Assembly: GCA_030041295.1 (NCBI GenBank)
Contig: JASHOD010000103.1
Coordinates: forward strand, 1 to 64,000
Direction: 5' to 3'
Length of the DNA stretch: 64,000 nt
DNA from: Nitrososphaerales archaeon
GTDB taxonomy: Archaea; Thermoproteota; Nitrososphaeria; Nitrososphaerales; CADDZS01
The position numbers were made by a program, and so were the translations under genes. Position 1 is the stretch's first letter. Every line of letters begins with the position of its first letter. Positions 1 to 8,946 of the stretch are shown here, in pieces. Below the pieces are notes generated by a model. That model saw nothing but the letters and a program-made list of their open reading frames with translations, made no database searches and was not told the DNA's origin.

Positions 1-2
1 CA

Positions 3-812
3 ACTAGCCCTCCGAAGGGGATTTCCGAATCTAGAGTTGCTGGTGCGATGAAGGGCTCCCCAATCGATCTAGTCAAGTGCGAAACTGTCGACTTGGAAGT
101 TCCAGCATCGAGCGAAATTGTAATCGAAGGTGAGGTTCCGATTAACGAAACCAAGCTTGAGGGTCCGATGGGTGAATTCACTGGATATACAAGTGGGGGA
201 AAACGGATGCTGCCCTATCTAAATGTCAAATGCATATCCTACAGGGATTATCCCATCCTAACATTCGCTAATATGGGAAAGCCCTGGGATGATTTCGCAG
301 TTGTATCTTCCATTACGTACTCGGCAAACATCAAAAGAATCTTGAGACAAGCCCGCCTGCCTGTGAAGAATGTTTACATGTGGCCAGCCGATGCTGTAGT
401 CATTTCTGTGGAACATTCCGAGCCTGAACTAGCTTCAAGAATACTGCGAACTCTCAGGGAAAGCAAGTGCAGGACAGGGCTTGTGTATACGTTCATAGTT
501 GGTCCTGATATCGAAGTGACAAATTTAGAAGACGTGTTTTGGGGGTTCGTAACTCGTCTACATCCAAAGAATGGGATCCATGTGGAATCGAAGAAGGGCG
601 GAAGTCCGCTTATTCCACATCTGACTCCTGAAGAGAGATCCGGTCATTACAGCTCAATTGCTTATTTTGATTGCACGTGGCCCGCGAGCTGGACCGGGGA
701 ATATCTAGATGAACACTGCCATGTTATCGATTTTGAACACGGTTGGTCAAAAGAAATTCGAGAGCAAGTCTTAAGCAAGTGGCCATCCTATGGCCTCAAT
801 CGAAAAAATTGA
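3..812 (+). CDS. UbiD-family decarboxylase, 3' part only
   Basis: This is the C-terminal 269 residues of a UbiD-family (de)carboxylase; the 5' part lies outside the window, since the frame stays open to the left edge. UbiD enzymes use prenylated FMN to decarboxylate or carboxylate aromatic and alpha,beta-unsaturated acids. Family features visible are the stretch ASSEIVIEGEV followed by EGPMGEFTGY and a later KPWDDFAV segment, all typical of the second half of UbiD. It ends 35 bases before the 3' end of the convergent acyl-CoA synthetase gene. With the PaaK-like ligase nearby it suggests aromatic or unsaturated acid metabolism, but the substrate cannot be read from the sequence. Other UbiD branches, such as phenylphosphate carboxylase-like enzymes, remain possible. 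Confidence 0.88.
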   Translation, partial: TSPPKGISESRVAGAMKGSPIDLVKCETVDLEVPASSEIVIEGEVPINETKLEGPMGEFTGYTSGGKRMLPYLNVKCISYRDYPILTFANMGKPWDDFAVVSSITYSANIKRILRQARLPVKNVYMWPADAVVISVEHSEPELASRILRTLRESKCRTGLVYTFIVGPDIEVTNLEDVFWGFVTRLHPKNGIHVESKKGGSPLIPHLTPEERSGHYSSIAYFDCTWPASWTGEYLDEHCHVIDFEHGWSKEIREQVLSKWPSYGLNRKN

Positions 813-846
813 CCCAAGATCCTCCTCTTTGTTTAAAAATCGCTTT

Positions 847-2931
847 TCACAGCCTTCGTTTTCGATATTTCGTAATCCAAAGCATTGCCTGGACGACTTT
901 CACTGCTTCAAATGGATTGCAGTATGTAGGCATCCTTCTCTCTAAGAGGGCACCCCGAGCATCCTCGTTTACTCCACGTGGAGAAAGCCAGCAAGTAATA
1001 AGTGGTTTCTTTTTCAACAAGATCGAGCTACATAGATCCGCATATGCCTTCGCAAAGCCCAGTCCCCCGATCAAGACGACAAGAAGTATGTCTGCTTCAT
1101 CGGAAAGTATATCCAAAGTATCTCTGATCACAGTCGGGCTGCCCATAGTTTGAGCGGGGAAATCGACCGGATTCACGCCGCTGCCTAATTCTGGCATAAT
1201 ATTTCCAAGCTTGCGCCGCGCTTCTTGGCTAAATTCCACTAGATTGATAGAATTTTTATCGCACCAATCTGCGATGATAGTGTTGACGCCTCCTGAAGCA
1301 GAAGCAACTGCAAGGCGTTCGCCACTCGGGAGAGGTTGAAATGTTAGAGCTGTAAGAATGTCGCCTATCTCTCCAAGCGTATCGGTTTCTACTATCCCGA
1401 ACTGATTTACCAGTGCTCTAAATACATCATATGATCCCGCTAGTGCACCCGTATGTAGACCCGCTGCTTTAGCCCCTTTATTAGATTTCCCGGCCTTGTA
1501 GGCAATCAATGGTTTGTCAGCGAGTTTTAGAGCTTTCAACGCTTGTACGAATTTTCCTCCATCTCTAATTCCCTCAATGAATGCGCCAACCACGTCTGTC
1601 TTGAGATCTTGTGCAAAAAAGTTCAATATGTCTGAAATATCAAGATCTGCTTCGTTTCCAACAGATATTACATGGCTGAACGAAGCTCCCGATTCGACCA
1701 AAGATAAAGCTAAGTTCGTCATTATTCCTCCGCTTTGACTTACAATGGCGACGGTCCCTGTCTGCAGTGATTGTAGATAGTCAAACCTGTGACTGAAACT
1801 CGCGAATGTCTTGTAAACAGAAGAGACTACTCCTTCGCTGTTTGGTCCCAGTAGTCTCATGCCGTATTGCCTTGCCTTATCTCGAATCATTTGCTGTAAG
1901 GTAGCATTTCCGGACTCTGAAAATCCCGCAGAAAAAATTAAAGCTGATTTTGCTCCTTTTGCTCCCAGTTGCTCAATAATCGCCGTTACGGCGGAAGCTT
2001 GAGTGCAGATACACGCGAGATCTATCTTCGCGGGTACTGCATCGATGCTTTTGTAGCAGGGGAGATCAGAGATAAGGACTTGGGATGGATTAACAGGGAA
2101 TATTTTTTCTTTCTCATAGCCAAATTTGAGTAAGCGTGGGATGACCATTCCTCCGATCTTATTCGGATCGTTTGAAGCCCCAATGACTGCAATATTTCTT
2201 GGCTGAACGTAGCTTTGTATTTGATCTGCTTTGGCTAAACCCTCGTTTTTTAAGTTGGGAACAGATTTGTCCGCAATCATAATCTTCGAATCCAATGCAA
2301 CAATCTTGCCGAAGGAACTTTGGACTACTGGGTTGAGATCAATTTCCATCATTTCCTTGTTGTCTTGGATCAACTTTCCAAGATTCTTCGCCATATTGAA
2401 CAACGCATTCATATCTACGACCTTGGAACCTCGAAACCCCTCAAGGAGTTTGTGCCCCTTTATCTTCGCAAACAACTCTCGCAAGTCTTCGTCGCTCCAA
2501 GGCTCAACGCACATTGCAATGTCTGGGTTCAGCTCTGCCAAGACTCCGCCAATCCCAAACAATATGACACAGCCAAAGGTCTCGTCTCGCTTCGCCCCGA
2601 ATATCAATTCGACAGGGGGAGATGCTGTGATCATTTGTTGAACAAGTACTTGACCAGATCCGCCTAGACCGTATGCGATGTTACCAAGTTCTTTGTAGGA
2701 ATCACGTACCTCAGTCTCTTTGTTCAGATTGAGCTTAACTCCTCCTAGGTCAGTTTTATGAGCAACTGATTCGCTGATGATTTTCATTGCGACAGGATAA
2801 CCGATATCGTTTGCCGCTTTGACAACATCGTTCTCTGAGCTGGCGATCACCTGTTTAGGCAGGCTCAAGCCGTAATCGGACAAAATTGCATGGGTCCGCT
2901 CGGCCTCCTGCATTCGATTGTGTTTTGTCAA
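847..2931 (-). CDS. Acyl-CoA synthetase (ADP-forming), beta-alpha fusion
   Basis: This 694-residue protein is an NDP-forming acyl-CoA synthetase, making ATP from acyl-CoA, ADP and phosphate or running in reverse to activate acids. An ATP-grasp (beta) domain occupies about residues 1-220, with GYPVAMKI and HKTDLGGVKLNL. It is followed from about residue 240 by the CoA-binding Rossmann domain (NIAVIGASNDPNKIGG) and the succinyl-CoA-ligase-like domains with GPNSEGVV and SQSGG. The better-known single-chain enzymes run alpha then beta, so this order is reversed. The first start is TTG at 2931, with an ATG six codons later at 2913. A TATA-like box at 2956-2963 would place transcription start at about 2931, which fits a leaderless TTG start. 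The substrate is unknown. Confidence 0.9.
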   Translation of the reverse strand: MTKHNRMQEAERTHAILSDYGLSLPKQVIASSENDVVKAANDIGYPVAMKIISESVAHKTDLGGVKLNLNKETEVRDSYKELGNIAYGLGGSGQVLVQQMITASPPVELIFGAKRDETFGCVILFGIGGVLAELNPDIAMCVEPWSDEDLRELFAKIKGHKLLEGFRGSKVVDMNALFNMAKNLGKLIQDNKEMMEIDLNPVVQSSFGKIVALDSKIMIADKSVPNLKNEGLAKADQIQSYVQPRNIAVIGASNDPNKIGGMVIPRLLKFGYEKEKIFPVNPSQVLISDLPCYKSIDAVPAKIDLACICTQASAVTAIIEQLGAKGAKSALIFSAGFSESGNATLQQMIRDKARQYGMRLLGPNSEGVVSSVYKTFASFSHRFDYLQSLQTGTVAIVSQSGGIMTNLALSLVESGASFSHVISVGNEADLDISDILNFFAQDLKTDVVGAFIEGIRDGGKFVQALKALKLADKPLIAYKAGKSNKGAKAAGLHTGALAGSYDVFRALVNQFGIVETDTLGEIGDILTALTFQPLPSGERLAVASASGGVNTIIADWCDKNSINLVEFSQEARRKLGNIMPELGSGVNPVDFPAQTMGSPTVIRDTLDILSDEADILLVVLIGGLGFAKAYADLCSSILLKKKPLITCWLSPRGVNEDARGALLERRMPTYCNPFEAVKVVQAMLWITKYRKRRL

Positions 2932-3608
2932 TTTGTCTTTCTCGCAAAACTTGTGCTTTATAACAGCTAGTACTCAGAATTCTTACCGAGGAAAAAAGAG
3001 AGAAATCTTTGAAACCTCAGAAAACTATAGTCCAGGATTTACTTTCCTAATCTGCATCGTATTTGGTAAAAGTCTAGATCCTTTTCTCCTCTGCCGTTCG
3101 AACTGAAGGAGGGTAGCTTACATCTCGGGTTACTTGGCAATCTAGGGATGATACAAGCAATCCGAGGGCAAGCCTAACTTTAGAGTCCGAGGGATAAAGC
3201 TCTCCGGTTATCATGGTTGGACCTATAGCTCTGTTGACAAAATAATGGAAACTATAGCTCAAAAATTGATGAGAAGAATATATGTCGCTGAACATGGAGA
3301 CATAGTAGCATGATTTGAAATAAAGCAGGGCACTATCGCCTTAAACTCTGGCTCAATCGTAACTTTGAGAGAAGGGCAGATTAAGCCCATTCTGAATTCG
3401 CTGCTGTATCGCGGGTTACAATAATTCTCGGTTTCTGCAATTTTTGTTTAACTTGAATTGATTCACGTTTTAAAAGTAAGCGAAGCTGGATCATAAACTA
3501 TATTTTCACGCCAGAATACTTGGCGCACTAGAGCATTCGCACTGAGTTCGAATTGATTTTTGTGTAGATATCTACTAAAAGGGCTGTTTCTCAGACCTAT
3601 CTAGAACT
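2932..3608. other. Intergenic stretch without a recognised gene
   Basis: About 680 bases separate the 5' end of the ADP-forming acyl-CoA synthetase from the small membrane ORF. Apart from the TATA-like box at 2956-2963, I see no ORF with protein-like composition, no tRNA and no repeat. The short ORFs here are low-complexity and lack family motifs. Confidence 0.5.
2956..2963 (-). promoter_or_regulatory. TATA-like box of the acyl-CoA synthetase gene
   Basis: On the minus strand the sequence TTATAAAG is centred about 28 bases before the TTG start at 2931. That is the spacing of archaeal TATA boxes from a leaderless start. No ribosome-binding site precedes the start. Confidence 0.5.
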
Positions 3609-3860
3609 TTAGGCTAAGTCGGTCTCCTTCTTCACGTAGAAGTCCGTTTTGTAGGAGAGCCAGATCCTTCCAGTCCATTTGGAGCAAAAAGGGCTAGGCG
3701 AACATGGTTGCATTCCAACTGCAGCTGCAAACGCAATAGGTGTCAGGTTGTTTGAGCTCCCCCTTACGCCCGACAAGGCGGCGAGCGCAATCAGAACCAA
3801 ATACAACGAAAGTATGGCCACGGTTTGACTTCGAATCGGATCATTACTTTTTCCTTTCAT
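3609..3860 (-). CDS. Small single-pass membrane protein (hypothetical)
   Basis: This ORF of about 83 residues starts at ATG 3860 inside the last codons of the upstream CoA-ligase gene, overlapping it by about 17 bases. That would allow translational coupling. Near the N terminus there is one hydrophobic segment (VAILSLYLVLIALAALSGV). It is followed by a short tail with two cysteines (QPCSPSPFCSKW) and a charged end. I recognise no family. The overlap and the clean transmembrane segment argue for a real protein, but at this size a chance ORF cannot be excluded. Confidence 0.4.
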   Translation of the reverse strand: MKGKSNDPIRSQTVAILSLYLVLIALAALSGVRGSSNNLTPIAFAAAVGMQPCSPSPFCSKWTGRIWLSYKTDFYVKKETDLA

Positions 3861-5163
3861 CAACTACTCTCTGTGCCTTACCAACTTCAACTCTTGGCAA
3901 GGAGTTAGGCTCGACCAGTATTACCTCTGGCGAGAATAGAAGGACGTCTTGAAGGGACTTTGAAAGTCTCTTTGAAAGCAAATCCCTTTTCGAATCATCA
4001 GATATCTTCTCCTTTGACTCAACCTCTATTATCATCCTATCAACAGAGTTGACTCTTGAGACTTTGATCCTGTACTCGGGACCTACCTCGTATTCCTTGA
4101 GCAACAGAGTCTCAAGCTGAGACGGCCAAAAGTTCACTCCTGACACTTTGAGCATATCATCGGCCCGCGCCTTGATTTCTTCGTATCTTCTATGAGTTCT
4201 TCCACAGTCGCAAGAAGGAGAATCGAGAAGAGAGGAGATGTCGCGTGTCCGATATCTTATAAGAGGCATGGCTTGTTTATCCAAAGTCGTAATAACAAGT
4301 TCTCCCTCTTCTTCGGGGCCTAGCTCCTCTCCAGTTTCTGGATTAACGACCTCGACAATGAAATGATCTTCCCATATGTGAAGACCATTGTGCATTCTAC
4401 AATCGTTTCCCATGCCCGGGCCGTATACCTCTGTGAATCCGTAAATATCGTATGGTTCCATGTCCCAAGCATTTGCTAATCTTTCTTTCATTTCCCTAGT
4501 CCAGATTTCGCTTCCAAAGATTCCCTTTCTGACCTTTGTTTGTTTTTTTAGGTCAACCCCCATCTCCTTAGATACTTCGGCTAGGCGAAAGGCGTACGAA
4601 ACAATCGCGGAGAACATCGTTGTCCCGAAGTCCATCATGAATTGTATCTGGCGTTTCGAAAAACCAGCACTTGCAGGTACTACCGTAGCTCCAATTTTTC
4701 TTGCCCCATGATAGAATCCAAAACCTCCAGAGAACATTCCAAAACTCGGAGTTATCTGGAATACGTCGTTCTTTGCAAGTCCGGACATTACAAGGCTCCT
4801 AGCAGATATTTCTCCCCAATTATCAAGGTCGCTTTCTGTGTGCAAAGCAAGCGCAGGGGTCCCGGTGGTTCCTGATGTAGCGTGCATCTCTGCAACTTGA
4901 TTGAGTGGGACAGCGAGCATTCCAAAAGGATAGTTTTGTCTCAGATCTTCTTTTGTGGTGAAGAAACCTTTTGCTCGAATATCCTTAATGCTTCTGGTAT
5001 CCTCTGGTTTGATTCCCAGCTCCTTGAAGCGATTTCTGTAAAATTGAGAATTCTCGTATGCGTAATTGATCGTCTGTCTGAAGAGTTTTGACTTGATGCC
5101 CTCGATTTGATCTCTCGGCAGCGTCTCCATCTTTAAATTGAAGTACGCTTCGCGGGAATGCAT
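3844..5163 (-). CDS. Phenylacetate-CoA ligase family (PaaK-like)
   Basis: This 439-residue enzyme is an AMP-forming aryl-CoA ligase of the PaaK branch of the ANL superfamily. It would activate an aromatic or similar carboxylic acid to its CoA thioester with ATP. Visible motifs are the phosphate-binding loop HATSGTTGTP (about residue 95), the A5-type motif YGFTEVYGPGMG, and MPLIRYRTRDIS with the following CDCGRTHRR segment typical of PaaK. A C-terminal domain of about 100 residues follows. The length matches the family. The start is ATG 5163. An AT-rich TTAAATAAC element about 28 bases upstream suggests a leaderless message. The substrate is not determined; phenylacetate and benzoate-like acids are family precedents. 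Confidence 0.93.
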   Translation of the reverse strand: MHSREAYFNLKMETLPRDQIEGIKSKLFRQTINYAYENSQFYRNRFKELGIKPEDTRSIKDIRAKGFFTTKEDLRQNYPFGMLAVPLNQVAEMHATSGTTGTPALALHTESDLDNWGEISARSLVMSGLAKNDVFQITPSFGMFSGGFGFYHGARKIGATVVPASAGFSKRQIQFMMDFGTTMFSAIVSYAFRLAEVSKEMGVDLKKQTKVRKGIFGSEIWTREMKERLANAWDMEPYDIYGFTEVYGPGMGNDCRMHNGLHIWEDHFIVEVVNPETGEELGPEEEGELVITTLDKQAMPLIRYRTRDISSLLDSPSCDCGRTHRRYEEIKARADDMLKVSGVNFWPSQLETLLLKEYEVGPEYRIKVSRVNSVDRMIIEVESKEKISDDSKRDLLSKRLSKSLQDVLLFSPEVILVEPNSLPRVEVGKAQRVVDERKK

Positions 5164-5523
5164 GACAAGGCGTTGTTCGGTCGAAGTTATTTAAGTTAGC
5201 TTCAGAATCTGGCAATCAAGGATCACTCTTATCTTTATAGTAGATTATGCCTAAATTTTATCTTGTTGAGAAATATGGTGCGAATATCGCAGATAGACTT
5301 GTCTTCAAACTTATTATTGACGTATGAAAAATGTACATTTTGTGATCTCTCCTCTCTTCGTTCAGCATTCTGATTGTTGGCCATCGGTACGTATTTTGCC
5401 AAAAAGGGATATCCTGCCATTGAAAATCTCATAACCATCGGATTTCTACATCGTTTCATTCTTCCGTAGAGTTGATTAACCCAATAAGGATGAACAAACT
5501 GTAGCATCCTCTCAGCAGAACTG

Positions 5524-7968
5524 ATGTATCTACAAATGTCCAAAAATCAAAGCACAATGCAGATTCAAGAACAAGTAAGAAAACAAATCATAGGTTTATC
5601 ACTCAAGACGAAAGAAGATTATCGCCTTATCCGAGGGAACGGAGTATATGTTGACGACGTTCGCCTTCCTAACATGGCTTATGCTGCGATTCTTCGGAGT
5701 CCTTATGCGCATGCTAAAATCAAGAGCATAGATTCTTCCGAGGCAAGAAGAATTCCTGGTGTCCTAGACATACTGACATCCGAAGACGTAGTCAAGATGT
5801 CTGACCCTCTTCCGCAAATGACCGTTCCTCCGGCGTCAAATATCAAAGACTATCCCATTGCAAACGGCAAAGTTAGGTTCGTCGGAGAACCTGTTGCAGT
5901 TCTAATCGCCAATTCAAAATACATCGCTGAAGATGCTACCGAAGCAATTAAAGTCGAATATGAAGAGCTAAGGCCTCTCATTGACGCGGAAGAGGCTCTC
6001 TCATCGAAGGATACTCTCATTCACGAAGAAATCGGAACCAACGTGATGGCTCACATCCTCTATGATTATGGAAATATCGATCGAGCGATGAGTCAGGCCG
6101 ATCAAATCCTCCACGAGAATTTTCACTTCCATAGATTCAGCTCGACCCCTATGGAGACGAATGCCGCAATAGCTGATTTCAATTCAAAGGATGGTTTTCT
6201 TACTGTCTGGTGCAACAATCAAGAACCTTCCTTCATGCTTCCCCAATTTAACAGCGCTCTGAGACTGCCATACGACAAGATGCGTTTCATCACAACAGAC
6301 ATTGGTGGTGGGTTCGGGACCAAGATAACAAACTATGCTTACATCATACTAGTCTGTCTAGCTTCGATAAAGACGGGGCGTCCTGTAAGCTGGGTTGAAA
6401 GTAGATCGGAGCATCTTTTTGCTTCGAGCCATGGTGCAGAACGTATTTTCGAAGTTCATGTTCCTATCAAGAACGATGGGACAATACTTGGTCTCAAGAT
6501 TAAGAGTATTGATGACGACGGAGCTTTTGCAAGGCACGAACCTGCTGGTCTCACAGTTTGGGCTCAAGTAGTGCCTGGTGCGTACAAAATTAAGAACGTC
6601 CAAAGCGACATGTACGCCGTTTTCACAAACAAATGTCCTGCTGGTCCTAACAGAGGGTTTGCCAGAGCTCCTCATCTCTTTATGATTGAAAGGGTCATTG
6701 ACCTAGTTGCTCGAAAGCTAGATTTAGATCCGTCAGAAGTTCGGATGCGTAACTACATCACTCGCTCTGATCAGCCCTACACAACTCCCAATGGTTGCGT
6801 GTACGACGATGGTGATTACCCGAAGAGCCTCCAGATGGTTCTGGATGCTCTTGATTACAAGAGCTGGAGGAAGAAGCAGAAGGAGCTCGCCGAAATGGAA
6901 GAAGAAGAGCGCGCTATCGGTATCGGTCTTGCGACAACTCTCGATTCGGGTGCGCCTAACTTTGGCCAAGTAAAAATGCTCAATCCTAGACTTCCTCTTA
7001 TCGGGAATACCGAGGCTTGTCTGCTCCAACTTACACCTGACGGCAGGTTTGTTGCAAGACTCGGCACCGTTCCACAGGGACAGAGCCACGAAACTTTCGC
7101 TAGCCAAATCATAGCTGACGTGTTTGATATTTCTCCAGATATAGTGCATGTCGCAACCGGATTCGATTCCAGCTCTCATCCGTACACCATGCATTCCGGG
7201 ACTTATGGAAGTAGATCTGCTGTGATGGGTGGAGGCGCGGTTTATGGTGCTTGCCAAAAACTGAAGCAGAAGATTATGTTAATCGGGGCTCACCTTCTTA
7301 GTGAAGATGTCTCAAATGTTGAATTACTAGGAGGAAATGTGCAAGTAAGGAACGACCCTTCAAAGAGCATTTCGCTCAAACGACTGGCTAGGATAGCTTA
7401 CGGAATGCCAGCGATGATACCACCCTGCATGGAGCAGGGTCTGTGGACTATCCATGTCTATTACAATGGGCTAGTGGCTCCAGATGATCGAAAGATTGCA
7501 AACCTGGCTCTAACCTATTCATATCAAACACACGGACTAGTTGGAGAACTTGACAAGGAGACTGGCAAATTCAAGATTCTAAAGTACGTAATTGTTGACG
7601 ATGCGGGCCGAGTGATCAATCCGATGGTCGTGGATGGGCAAATTCACGGTGCCACTAACCACGGTATCGCGGCCGCCATGTTTGAGGAGTTCAAGTACAC
7701 CGAAGAGGGGCAGCTCGAGACATCGACTTTCATCGATTACCTGGCGCCTACCGCGCTGGACGTGCCTTCTATGGAGATAGAGCACCTTGAGATTCCTTCA
7801 CCTTTCGCACCACTCGGAATAAAGGGTGTGGGCGAAGGAGGCGGAACGGCCCACGTGGCCGTGATCAATGCTATTGACGACGCACTCAAGAGTTATGGAG
7901 TAGTCTTAAGAAAATCAATTGCCCCACCAGAGGTCTTGTACAATCTGATTACGAAGAAGAAAAAGTAA
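5524..7968 (+). CDS. Molybdopterin hydroxylase large subunit (xanthine/CO dehydrogenase family)
   Basis: This 814-residue protein is the catalytic large subunit of a xanthine-oxidase-family molybdenum hydroxylase. The N-terminal fold opens with the RLIRGNGVYVDD and LRSPYAHAKI segments. The cofactor-binding loop GGGFGTK lies near residue 265, and the active-site glutamate is in GVGEGGGTA near the C terminus. The loop that in form I CO dehydrogenase reads AYxCSFR is here PNRGFAR, so this is not a form I CO dehydrogenase. No FAD or [2Fe-2S] subunit gene adjoins it. It resembles the gene at 26357-28786 much more than the one at 20030-22306. The start may be ATG 5536 rather than 5524. The substrate is unknown. 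Confidence 0.92.
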   Translation: MYLQMSKNQSTMQIQEQVRKQIIGLSLKTKEDYRLIRGNGVYVDDVRLPNMAYAAILRSPYAHAKIKSIDSSEARRIPGVLDILTSEDVVKMSDPLPQMTVPPASNIKDYPIANGKVRFVGEPVAVLIANSKYIAEDATEAIKVEYEELRPLIDAEEALSSKDTLIHEEIGTNVMAHILYDYGNIDRAMSQADQILHENFHFHRFSSTPMETNAAIADFNSKDGFLTVWCNNQEPSFMLPQFNSALRLPYDKMRFITTDIGGGFGTKITNYAYIILVCLASIKTGRPVSWVESRSEHLFASSHGAERIFEVHVPIKNDGTILGLKIKSIDDDGAFARHEPAGLTVWAQVVPGAYKIKNVQSDMYAVFTNKCPAGPNRGFARAPHLFMIERVIDLVARKLDLDPSEVRMRNYITRSDQPYTTPNGCVYDDGDYPKSLQMVLDALDYKSWRKKQKELAEMEEEERAIGIGLATTLDSGAPNFGQVKMLNPRLPLIGNTEACLLQLTPDGRFVARLGTVPQGQSHETFASQIIADVFDISPDIVHVATGFDSSSHPYTMHSGTYGSRSAVMGGGAVYGACQKLKQKIMLIGAHLLSEDVSNVELLGGNVQVRNDPSKSISLKRLARIAYGMPAMIPPCMEQGLWTIHVYYNGLVAPDDRKIANLALTYSYQTHGLVGELDKETGKFKILKYVIVDDAGRVINPMVVDGQIHGATNHGIAAAMFEEFKYTEEGQLETSTFIDYLAPTALDVPSMEIEHLEIPSPFAPLGIKGVGEGGGTAHVAVINAIDDALKSYGVVLRKSIAPPEVLYNLITKKKK

Positions 7969-8332
7969 AGAGAATCTGGAAACGTGACTTCCCTTCAGAC
8001 CGAAATCGCACATTGTCCACCGTGACGAAAGCGAAATCTCAAGCTCCTTGACAAAATTCGGAAACGGGCAAGGATAATTGCCGGCGGCGCTGGCAACTAC
8101 GAAATCGCGCAGAGGATTTTTGCCTATAATTGACAACTTATGCCCATAAAGAAAAATCAAACGCCGCTTTCCGAACCAAAAAAGTAATCAATAGAGTTCG
8201 CCTTAGTGATAAGAGCTAGGCACTATAAATCATTCAAATCAACGCGGTGCTAAAGAGAGCGGTCTGAACTACGTCCCCATTCCGCCGAATCTGATTTCTG
8301 AACGATACGATCTAAGTTGAAAGTGCTAGCAG
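7969..8332. other. Intergenic stretch without a recognised gene
   Basis: I see nothing identifiable in these 364 bases between the hydroxylase gene and the small HTH-like ORF. There is no tRNA, repeat or convincing ORF. Confidence 0.5.
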
Positions 8333-8575
8333 TTAGAATCGTTTTGGTTCCCTGAAAACCAGCCGAGATTGGGCACGATAGACAGCGGCATTGACGAGCC
8401 GCCGCCCTAGTCCTAGTTCCGACATAATTTCTCTTTGCGACCTACGGTGATCGTCCTCCAACAGGTCGACAATTAACTTACGAGTTTTGAGGTACCGAGG
8501 ACGTCCGGATGGAGGATCTTGTGAGTTCAAAGATCGCCCCGAGCTCCCTATTTGCCGCGTCCGAATCGTGAGCAT
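8333..8575 (-). CDS. Small helix-turn-helix-like protein (hypothetical)
   Basis: This 80-residue basic ORF has a C-terminal half that reads like a helix-turn-helix: RKLIVDLLEDDHRRSQREIMSE, then GLGRRLVNAAVYRAQSRL. That pattern of two amphipathic helices around a Gly-containing turn is found in winged-helix regulators. No further domain is present, so it could be a small regulator or the remnant of a larger one. It lies between tRNA-Ser and the hydroxylase gene, with no operon partner. No family can be named. Confidence 0.4.
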   Translation of the reverse strand: MLTIRTRQIGSSGRSLNSQDPPSGRPRYLKTRKLIVDLLEDDHRRSQREIMSELGLGRRLVNAAVYRAQSRLVFREPKRF

Positions 8576-8681
8576 AAATCACGATTGTGTACATTTTCGA
8601 CACACAGATAACTACTTCTCAAATATCGCTTCTCTAACCGAATAGGGCACGATTTGGGCACAATTAGAGCAAAGTGAGGAG

Positions 8682-8794
8682 CGCCTCGGGTGAGATTTGA
8701 ACTCACGATCGGCAAAGCCGAAACGGCTCTCTGCGCTTTTTCCCTAAGGAAACGGATAGCAAGCCGTCGCCCTACCAGGCTAGGCGACCGAGGC
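8682..8794 (-). tRNA. tRNA-Ser (GCT) with a 28-base canonical intron
   Basis: The acceptor stem GCCTCGG/CCGAGGC, with G73, encloses a D arm, an anticodon arm ACGGC/GCCGT, a long class II variable arm (TCGGC/GCCGA) and a T arm GTGAG/CTCAC with TTCAAAT. The anticodon loop reads TTGCTA followed by an intron (8729-8756) and then A38, giving anticodon GCT. The intron sits at the canonical 37/38 site. Helix TTGC/GCAG separates two three-base bulges, TAT and AGA, cut after the second base, which is a proper bulge-helix-bulge. CCA is not encoded. The long variable arm and G73 both support serine. Confidence 0.93.
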
Positions 8795-8946
8795 AAACCA
8801 AAACTGAATGACTAGAAGTTCTATTTTATCCCTTTTAAGAGTCACTCATTGTTTCGATATGGAAAGTCACTCAATGTGATAGTTCGTCCAATTTTCTAGA
8901 TAATTGAGATTTCATCAATAGTTGCAAGTATGCTATTCAGAAAATC

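Noticed and set aside
5235-5543. Minus-strand ORF of 102 codons upstream of the hydroxylase gene
   Set aside because: It overlaps the hydroxylase start, has no family-like motif, and has an unbalanced, Met/Asn/Arg-rich composition. It is most likely a chance frame in the promoter region.
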